Assembly: GCA_963846775.1 (NCBI GenBank)
Contig: CAWJXB010000006.1
Location: forward strand, 1,426,001-1,490,000
Origin: CAVYXA01 sp963846775
Lineage (GTDB): Bacteria; Verrucomicrobiota; Verrucomicrobiia; Chthoniobacterales; UBA10450
Direction of reading: 5' to 3'
DNA: 64,000 nt
Every line of letters starts with the position of its first letter. Position 1 is the first letter of the stretch. The position numbers were made by a program, and so were the translations under genes. Shown here in pieces: positions 58,079 to 64,000 of the stretch. The notes below the pieces were generated by a model. That model was not told the DNA's origin. It did not search any database and saw only the letters and a program-made list of their open reading frames with translations.

Positions 58079-60727
58079 GTGACCAAAACAGAGTCAACTG
58101 CCACGAGGATCAAGGAGAATCCAGCACGCTGGCAACGCCTCAAAGTCATCCTGGCCGAGGCGTTGGAGCAAAGATCGCTGGCAGACCGTACCGCCACGCT
58201 AGCACGATTGTGCGCTGGTGACACGACATTGCTTCGCCAAGCCGAGAATCTCCTCGCCCAGGACACAGTCGTGTTCGAAGAATTCGCGGAGTTTGCAGCG
58301 ACTCGGCTGAGGCAAGAGGAGCATGATCGAATTGGGGAGCGGCTCGGTGCATACGTAATCATTAACGAACTAGGCCGCGGCGGTATGGGCGCGGTCTACC
58401 TTGCCGAGCGCGCCGATGGCCAATTTGAAAAACGCGTCGCGATCAAAGTCCTTAAACGTGGCACAGACACTGATGAAGTGCTGCGCCGTTTCCGGACCGA
58501 ACGGCAAATTCTGGCCAACCTCGACCACCCAAATATCACGCGACTTCTGGACGCCGGCACCACCGCTGATGGCTTACCATACTTCGTGATGGAGTTTAGC
58601 GAGGGCGCGCCGATTACGCACTTTGTTCAGCGAGAAAATCTCGATTTGCGGGGTCGTCTTCAGATCTTTCTCAAGGTTTGTTCCGCGGTAAATCTGGCCC
58701 ACCAGAACCAGATCATCCATCGCGATATTAAGCCAACTAACGTGATAGTAAGACGTGACGGTGAACCCAAGTTGCTCGACTTTGGCATAGCCAAATTGCT
58801 CACAGCCGATTCTGGTGACGACCGCATCACCAGCCAGGCCGAGCAGAGGCTTACACCGATGTATGCGGCACCTGAGCAGGCTGCTGGGCAACAACCTACC
58901 ATAGCTACCGATGTGTACTCACTTGGGGCAGTCCTTCATGAACTTTTGACAATCACGTCACCCGGGAACACTTCCAATGGCGATCCGGTGCCGAGGCGTC
59001 GCTTCGACGCAATTGTCGCCCGGGCAATGCAGCCCGAGCCGGCGCGACGATATACCTCCGTGGCAGAGCTGTCGGAAGAGGTAGAACGAGTCATGAGCGG
59101 CAGGTTGCCGAAATCGAATGTCGAAGTTGGTTCGCGCTCTCGATGGTACATTGCTGCCGCAATCTTCGTCGTGATCGCGCTGGGAGCAGTTGTTCTCTGG
59201 CGTAGTTCGGGCGTTCGTCGGTTGCAAGCGTATTCGAGCGAGGGCATCGCTTCTGCTGGTTCACCCGACACCGCCGCTGATGTCATTCGCTCGATTGCGG
59301 TGCTCCCGTTCCAGCCGCTGGGCCAGCACATGGACAATGAGTTGTTAGGTCTCGGCATGGCCGACGCAATAATTGGCAGATTGAGCAACCTAAAGCGACT
59401 GAGTGTCCTGCCGACTAGTGCAGTGTCAAGATACAAGGGGCCCGCGAATGATCCGCTCGCGGCGGGACGCGCGTTAGGGGTGAATGCGATCTTAAGCGGG
59501 ACGGTTCAACGATCCGGAGAGCGTGTCCGTGCCACCGTGCAACTTGTCAACGTCGCCAGCGGGCGCACTCTGTGGTCGGACAAGTTCGACCAAACATTTA
59601 CCGATATCTTCGGCGTTCAGGATTCAATTTCCGACAGTGTGGTTCGATCGCTTGCTCTTAATCTGAGCGCGGACGAGCAGAAACAACTGGAAAAACATTA
59701 CACGACTAACACGGCCGCATATGATTCGTATCTGATGGGCCTTTATTTCTGGAATAAGCGGTCCAAGGACGGACTTAAGAAAGCGATCGACTACTTTGAG
59801 AGGGCCGTCGAGAAGGATCCGAATTTTGCTCTCGCCTATTCACTGATGGCTGATTGCTACTACCTGCAACTCTATTACGGATATGACTCTGAATCAGATC
59901 ACATTCGCAATGCTAAAGCCGCAGTCGAACGCGCGCTGGCACTCGACGACTCTCTAGCCGAAGCTCACCTCGCCGCAGCATTGGTTGAGCTTTATGAAAA
60001 AGGTTATCAACACGCAGAGTCAGATCATCAAGCAGCCTTGGATTCACTTCGCCGCGCTATCGCATTAAACCCGAATTTGGCTATTGCTCATCTGCGTTAC
60101 GCCAATGTGTTGGCCGCCTTTGGACACTTGGATGATTCTGTTCGAGAGATGAGGCGTGCTCAAGAGCTCGACCCGCTTTCGCGTATCAACAACGCTGCTC
60201 TGGGAACTAGTCTTGTTTTTGCCCGCCAGTATCGCGAGGCTCTCGACTATTTCTACAAGGCGGCGGAATTAGCTCCAGACGAAGCGTCGGTCCAGAACAG
60301 CCTGGCCTACGCTTATGCTTTAAATGGCCTGTATCAACAAGCGATTGAACATTACCAGAGGGCGCTTGAACTCGATCCGAACGAAAGAGGCAACGTTCTC
60401 GTCTCGATCGCGTACGTTCTGATTTCTGCAGGAAACAAATCGAAGGCGGATTCTATGATGCCAGAGATTCTGAAGCTGGCTGGAGAAGGAAAAGCGGATC
60501 CTTACTATGTTGCGGTGTTATATGGCGCGCGCGGTGACAAGGATGCGGCATTCGAGTGGTTCGACAAAGCATTACGAAGATATTCCGAAACGAGATCGAA
60601 TGGGGATGATTCACGAATGATCAGGTATGATCCCATGTTGGATCCGCTGCGCTCGGACCGCAGATTTGGGGCGCTGTTACGGCAGCACAACATGGGTTCG
60701 CTTCTCGAGACTCCTGCCAGCAATTAG
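58079..60727 (+). CDS. Ser/Thr protein kinase with membrane helix and C-terminal TPRs
   Basis: The 882-residue protein starts at GTG 58079. The kinase domain (~90-345) is complete: GRGGMG (99-104), AIK lysine (123), HRDIKPTN (214-221) and DFG (234-236). One membrane helix (~357-375) leads to a periplasmic or cytoplasmic part with an IAVLPFQPLG (FlgO/TolB-like) domain at ~410-540, and then about eight TPRs (for example LKKAIDYFERAVEKDPNFAL). It ends DPLRSDRRFGALLRQHNM. It probably phosphorylates the sigma factor encoded 30 bp upstream. Copies of its last ~70 bp and of a TPR appear in the relic at 61602. Confidence 0.92.
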   Translation: MTKTESTATRIKENPARWQRLKVILAEALEQRSLADRTATLARLCAGDTTLLRQAENLLAQDTVVFEEFAEFAATRLRQEEHDRIGERLGAYVIINELGRGGMGAVYLAERADGQFEKRVAIKVLKRGTDTDEVLRRFRTERQILANLDHPNITRLLDAGTTADGLPYFVMEFSEGAPITHFVQRENLDLRGRLQIFLKVCSAVNLAHQNQIIHRDIKPTNVIVRRDGEPKLLDFGIAKLLTADSGDDRITSQAEQRLTPMYAAPEQAAGQQPTIATDVYSLGAVLHELLTITSPGNTSNGDPVPRRRFDAIVARAMQPEPARRYTSVAELSEEVERVMSGRLPKSNVEVGSRSRWYIAAAIFVVIALGAVVLWRSSGVRRLQAYSSEGIASAGSPDTAADVIRSIAVLPFQPLGQHMDNELLGLGMADAIIGRLSNLKRLSVLPTSAVSRYKGPANDPLAAGRALGVNAILSGTVQRSGERVRATVQLVNVASGRTLWSDKFDQTFTDIFGVQDSISDSVVRSLALNLSADEQKQLEKHYTTNTAAYDSYLMGLYFWNKRSKDGLKKAIDYFERAVEKDPNFALAYSLMADCYYLQLYYGYDSESDHIRNAKAAVERALALDDSLAEAHLAAALVELYEKGYQHAESDHQAALDSLRRAIALNPNLAIAHLRYANVLAAFGHLDDSVREMRRAQELDPLSRINNAALGTSLVFARQYREALDYFYKAAELAPDEASVQNSLAYAYALNGLYQQAIEHYQRALELDPNERGNVLVSIAYVLISAGNKSKADSMMPEILKLAGEGKADPYYVAVLYGARGDKDAAFEWFDKALRRYSETRSNGDDSRMIRYDPMLDPLRSDRRFGALLRQHNMGSLLETPASN

Positions 60728-60796
60728 CTGCACAGTAATCACGCTAATCGCGTCGCCAGGACCGCGGTTAGTGTTGTCGCGCGGGTCGAATGAGCT

Positions 60797-60934
60797 ATGC
60801 GTTTACACTCGACTCCTTCCCGGTTTGGTTGCGTCATCGCGGGATTGTGTCTTGCGCTGGTTCTCATTGGGTGTGTGATCGCCGTGCGGCGCCTTGCCCC
60901 TTCGATCGACATGCCGGGTCTGGCCCGCCATTGA
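60797..60934 (+). CDS. Possible small membrane or lipoprotein, 45 residues
   Basis: An ATG-started 45-codon frame: a basic start (RLHSTPSRFG), then CVIAGLCLALVLIGCVIAV, which could be a membrane helix or a signal with lipobox LIGC, then RRLAPSIDMPGLARH. No homologue is recognised. It follows the kinase gene by 70 bp on the same strand. The hydrophobic pattern is the only support. Confidence 0.3.
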   Translation: MRLHSTPSRFGCVIAGLCLALVLIGCVIAVRRLAPSIDMPGLARH

Positions 60935-60983
60935 CTTAGTGATGCTTGCGAGTCCGACATGGCAACAAATACTTTAAGAAGAC

Positions 60984-61430
60984 TCATTCAGCGGCCGGAG
61001 TGTGTTGGTAAAGGACATTTAACCACCGGTGATCGCGCCTAACGTAGAGCGAGCTTACCCACACCGGACTCGGCACGGCCGTGCCGTCACACGTTGTATT
61101 TTGCGCGGCGTGATAAGTGAGCAACGCCGTATTCGGGCCGAACATCGTCAACTGAAAGCTGTCAATTGAATAGCTCTTCACTTCACACCGAGGACTGTCA
61201 ACAAAAGCAACCACTTGTGCTTTGCTCGCGGTGCCACTCAATCCGACCTCAACGTGGTCGTCAGAGAGAAATTCCTGGAAGAATTTTCCATCACGCTTTT
61301 TCCATGCTTCCCATGATTGCTTCTCAAGATTTACCAAAGTTTCTTTAACCGCCGTCTTCTGACTTTCTTGCCCTGCGGCTCCGAACGTTGAAGAAATGAG
61401 TGTAAGAATTGCAAGAATGAACCTCGTCAT
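60984..61430 (-). CDS. Secreted NTF2-like (DUF4440/SnoaL-type) protein
   Basis: A 148-residue product with a signal peptide (ILAILTLISSTFGAAG, then QESQ). An NTF2-like cone fold follows: VKETLVNLEKQSWEAWKKRD, FFQEFLSDDHVEVGLSG, FQLTMFGPNTALLTYHAAQ and WLNVLYQHTPA. DUF4440 proteins bind small ligands or act as enzymes; nothing here fixes which. It is encoded opposite to the kinase and lies between the kinase gene's true 3' end and the relic copy of it. Confidence 0.8.
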   Translation of the reverse strand: MTRFILAILTLISSTFGAAGQESQKTAVKETLVNLEKQSWEAWKKRDGKFFQEFLSDDHVEVGLSGTASKAQVVAFVDSPRCEVKSYSIDSFQLTMFGPNTALLTYHAAQNTTCDGTAVPSPVWVSSLYVRRDHRWLNVLYQHTPAAE

Positions 61431-61520
61431 TGGTATCTGCTCCTGGTTGGTTTACGGATCATCGGAATGACTGATGGCGCGCGTAAGCTGCGAAAATGAC
61501 CTTCCAAATATTAAAATGGT

Positions 61521-61550
61521 AGGACATAGATTCGATGTCTTGGGCCACGA
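61521..61550. repeat. 30-bp motif shared with 56160-56189 (copy 2)
   Basis: The second copy, AGGACATAGATTCGATGTCT and then TGGGCCACGA, lies about 490 bp upstream of the second GlxA-like regulator gene. Around it, 61431-61601 has no supportable gene. Confidence 0.5.
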
Positions 61551-61601
61551 CAATGAACCGTCTATAACGCAATCACCCAGCCAGGCCAGAGCTCGGAAAC
61601 A

Positions 61602-61892
61602 GGATGGATCCGCTGCGCTCGGACCGCAGATTTAAGGCGCTGTCGCGGCAGCACAACTTGGCTTCGCTTCTCGAGACAGGACAAGGCCGGCTCCAAAAAG
61701 TGATCGGTTATTTCCCGCAAGCAGTCGACCCGGATCGGAATTTTGAACTTGGATATTGCGCGCTATGGCACTATTGGACCCCAAAACAATGTTCTAAGGT
61801 TTCTGGCGGCGAAACTCTGTTCTTCCCAGGAGACGGCCGCTATAGCTGAACTTCGCGACGCGTTAAATACCGCGCTGAATCAGCTGGAGTAG
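61602..61892 (+). pseudogene. Relic of a second Ser/Thr-kinase/TPR gene
   Basis: 61602-61677 repeats the kinase gene's 3' end (DPLRSDRRFKALSRQHN, then LASLLET) with about six mismatches in 70 bp, including an exact run of about 28 bp. The frame then runs without a stop into LQKVIGYFPQAVDPDRNFEL, which resembles an internal TPR of the kinase (LKKAIDYFERAVEKDPNFAL), and later ELRDALNTALNQLE before a stop at 61892 in another frame. The pieces are out of order, so this is a rearranged remnant. 61893-62013 holds nothing else visible. Confidence 0.65.
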
Positions 61893-62013
61893 CAGGTCAA
61901 TCTCGCCGGTCGATGAATTGCCGATCTGGCTTAACACCGTACAATCTTGCTGGCTTATATTCTCGGTTCTCTGTCCTTTGGAGATCCTTGTCGATGCCAT
62001 AACTTGAGATCCA

Positions 62014-63024
62014 GTGCAACCGAAGCGCATTGGGTTTATAGGATTCGACGGGGTAATCGCATCTCACCTGATCGTTCCCAGCGATATCTTTGCGGCCGCA
62101 TCCCTCGAGGTTGGCTACGGTAATCGCATCGGGTGTTACGATATCGCTGTTATCGGATTACGTGCCGCCGCCTTTCGCGCGGAGTCCGGCGTTATTCTCC
62201 AACCAACTGAAACTCTGGAGACAGTTTCGGAGATCGACACCGTTATCGTTCCAGGCGGTCGCGGACTGCGCGCCGCTGAAATGAATCATGCGATTTCAGA
62301 ATGGATTCTAACGAACGTGAGTCAAATCCGACGTATTGCAGCGATTGACACAGGAATCTCTGCCGTCGCTCCGACTGGTTTGTTGGACGGCCGCGAGGTC
62401 GCAGTCGATGAACAGCACGTTGATGATGTAAGGCGATATTTTCCTAAAATGCGACTCAATTGTCAAAGGCCGCTGGTCAAAGATGGCTCCTTTTATACGT
62501 CGTCTGGACTCGGAGCAGCCGTCGATCTTTCCCTGGCACTTATTGAAGAAGATTACGGAGGACAGGTTGCTTCGGCCACCGCCGAGCAAATGCCATTTTC
62601 AAGTCAGCTCGCCGGAAAAGACTTTTCGCGCCCGGCGCAATTTGATAGTCAGCCACGCGATCGATTCGCAGACCTGGTCGCTTGGATCATGCGAAATTTG
62701 AACCAGCACCTTTCAATCGACGCGCTGGCACGAAAAGCGTCCATGTCACCCACGCATCTAAACCGCGCGTTCAAAAATGCCTTTGGCGTCACACCTGGCA
62801 CGTTTGTCGAGAATTTACGGCTGAACGAAGCTCGCAGACGTTTGCTATCGCCGAAGGACACACTTTACACGGTCGCTGCTTCGGTCGGTTTTTCTAACCC
62901 GAGTGCGTTTCGCCGTGCGTTCGAACGTCGCTTTGGGACAAAACCCAGCCAACTCGCTGTCACGGGTCCAGAGCTAAAACCAATACTGGTAAACGGCGGC
63001 ACAGCACCTCACGTCGAAAGTTGA
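62014..63024 (+). CDS. GlxA-like AraC-family regulator, second copy
   Basis: A 336-residue paralogue of the 56240-57397 product. The DJ-1/PfpI-like domain starts directly at GTG 62014 (QPKRIGFIGFDGVIASHLIV), with VIVPGGRGLRAAEMNHAISEW and AAIDTGISAVAPTGLLDGRE. The AraC domain is at ~230-320 (LSIDALARKASMSPTHLNRAF, NLRLNEARRRLLSPKDTLYT, VAASVGFSNPSAFRRAFERR). The DJ-1 cysteine is again absent, replaced within IDTGIS. Its stop overlaps the open frame of the next gene by four bases. With copy 1 it brackets the sigma-kinase pair. Confidence 0.87.
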   Translation: MQPKRIGFIGFDGVIASHLIVPSDIFAAASLEVGYGNRIGCYDIAVIGLRAAAFRAESGVILQPTETLETVSEIDTVIVPGGRGLRAAEMNHAISEWILTNVSQIRRIAAIDTGISAVAPTGLLDGREVAVDEQHVDDVRRYFPKMRLNCQRPLVKDGSFYTSSGLGAAVDLSLALIEEDYGGQVASATAEQMPFSSQLAGKDFSRPAQFDSQPRDRFADLVAWIMRNLNQHLSIDALARKASMSPTHLNRAFKNAFGVTPGTFVENLRLNEARRRLLSPKDTLYTVAASVGFSNPSAFRRAFERRFGTKPSQLAVTGPELKPILVNGGTAPHVES

Positions 63025-63032
63025 TATCGGTA

Positions 63033-63998
63033 ATGCCGCCAGCTCAGCGGCAAGTTGCGAGCACCATCCGCCCCCCAGTGATTCGAGTCGTGAAGACAAG
63101 CATTTTGGGACTGTTCGTGTTATCGTTATGCGTCGTCTCTTGCGAAAAGCGGGAAACCATCCCGACGGAGCTTGTGTCATTAGTTGGGGCGGAGCGCGAC
63201 TTCGCACGAACCTGTGGAGAGAAAGGTATTCGTGCGTCGTTTCTGCAATTCTTTGCTGAGGAAGGTCTCAGCTTTGAACCCGAACCAACTCGCGTCCGGG
63301 AGGCTTATTTAAAGCGGCCGGCGCCGAAAACCTTGCCGCCGGTGACGCTTAGCTGGTATCCGGTGTTCGCGGACGTATCGCAGGCCGACGACCTTGGTTA
63401 CACCACCGGACCGTACATTTTCACGGACCATTCGACTAAGGCAAAACCGCCACACTATGGTTTTTATTTTTCGATCTGGAAAAAACAGGCGGATGGCAGC
63501 TGGAAAGTTGCGATCGATTGCGGCATTGATACTCCCGATCATTCCTCTAAGACTCTTGCGTTCAAATCGCCGCGCCGGACTAACTTCACGCTCAATCGAA
63601 ACACGGGTTCTGCGGCTGACAATCGCGCCACCTTAATACATCTCGATCAGTCGTTTTCAGACGCTTCGGTCGCGGGCGAAGCGGCAAAAACATTCCTGGA
63701 CTATCTGGCTGATGATGCACGCGTGCATCGTAACGGAATGTTGCCCATGACCGATAACAAATCGGCGCGAAAGATGTTGTCGGAAGTAAGACAAGCTAAG
63801 TGGGAGCCGATCGGGTCGGATGTGTCGCAGTCGACCGATCTTGGTTACACCTACGGTAAGTACCGCTTGAAATTCTTTGCTCCCAAGGCGGAAGAGAACG
63901 GTTATTACGTTCGCGTATGGAAGCGCGAACCAGGCGGCGCTTGGAAAATCGTGTTGGACACTCTCAGGCCAACACGGGCGAACGAGATTAGGCCGTAG
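63033..63998 (+). CDS. Lipoprotein with two NTF2/DUF4440-like domains
   Basis: From ATG 63033 the product has a basic start, a hydrophobic stretch and the lipobox LCVVSC, then two similar domains. The first (~45-165) includes LVGAERDFARTCGEKGIRAS, FADVSQADDLGYTTGPYIF and FSIWKKQADGSWKVAIDCGI. The second (~195-320) includes FLDYLADDARVHRNGMLPM, SDVSQSTDLGYTYGKYRL and RVWKREPGGAWKIVLDTLRP. The internal repeat of DLGYT-x-G-x-Y and WKx5-G-x-WK shows duplication of one DUF4440 unit. A TTG at 63021 overlaps the previous stop. Probably cotranscribed with the regulator. Confidence 0.8.
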   Translation: MPPAQRQVASTIRPPVIRVVKTSILGLFVLSLCVVSCEKRETIPTELVSLVGAERDFARTCGEKGIRASFLQFFAEEGLSFEPEPTRVREAYLKRPAPKTLPPVTLSWYPVFADVSQADDLGYTTGPYIFTDHSTKAKPPHYGFYFSIWKKQADGSWKVAIDCGIDTPDHSSKTLAFKSPRRTNFTLNRNTGSAADNRATLIHLDQSFSDASVAGEAAKTFLDYLADDARVHRNGMLPMTDNKSARKMLSEVRQAKWEPIGSDVSQSTDLGYTYGKYRLKFFAPKAEENGYYVRVWKREPGGAWKIVLDTLRPTRANEIRP

Positions 63999-64000
63999 CT

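Overview
This window is a GC-rich bacterial chromosome segment, most likely from a soil member of the Verrucomicrobiota (Chthoniobacterales-like). That placement is an inference from family composition: Dop and ARC of the Pup-ligation system outside Actinobacteria, very large TonB-dependent receptors with a VVVTGSLIPT plug motif, an acidobacterial-type duplicated permease, a sigma factor paired with a TPR Ser/Thr kinase, and a fused NuoEF inside a long nuo operon. No rRNA is present; there is one tRNA (Phe).

Layout. 1-963: MFS exporter cut by the left edge. 1016-2237: recO and a YceI-family protein. 2447-4944: pxpBCA (5-oxoprolinase). 5113-7023: polytopic membrane protein with C-terminal TPRs. 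7096-17873: a TonB-dependent receptor (TBDR) region with one intact receptor, one frameshifted receptor, a receptor 3'-end relic, two small secreted proteins resembling the start of a TBDR plug, and a frameshifted TMTC-like membrane/TPR gene. 18538-21281: ribE, a polyprenyl-phosphate sugar transferase and aroD. 21523-35937: complex I genes nuoD, nuoEF (fused), G, H, I, J, K, L, M, N, without nuoABC, interrupted by a lipoprotein gene, a four-helix-bundle relic, a GxxExxY gene inside inverted repeats, and several palindromic repeats. 36028-39496: class V aminotransferase, YVTN beta-propeller and a CysJ-like reductase. 39612-42974: type IV pilin-like cluster. 43282-45822: MacB/FtsX-type permease. 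45861-49050: tRNA-Phe, aat, a small lipoprotein, guaA and a DUF5655 gene. 49343-53100: dop and arc with a REP-associated transposase (RAYT) between them. 53266-63998: MMPL exporter, a secreted protein, two GlxA/AraC-type regulators around an ECF sigma factor and Ser/Thr kinase, and NTF2/DUF4440 proteins.

The most unusual signals are structural. (i) At four places a conserved gene's 3' end recurs as a diverged, same-strand fragment beyond one or more unrelated genes (cysJ-like, guaA, the kinase gene, a TBDR). In two of these (guaA, cysJ-like) most differences fall at synonymous positions, so the fragment probably came from a functional homologue. (ii) Repeat DNA lies in frame inside core genes: a 60-bp palindrome in nuoN, 14-bp tandem duplications at the NuoE/NuoF junction and in guaA, and repeat-like sequence in pxpC. 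(iii) Several palindromic repeat families occupy intergenic gaps, and the RAYT is bracketed by its probable cognate REP hairpins. (iv) Two small secreted plug-like proteins each lie just downstream of a TBDR 3' end. (v) The two TBDR genes share a promoter with three helically phased A-tracts.

Most assignments come from recognising protein families by eye; no database search was possible. Several frameshifts could be genuine decay or assembly errors.
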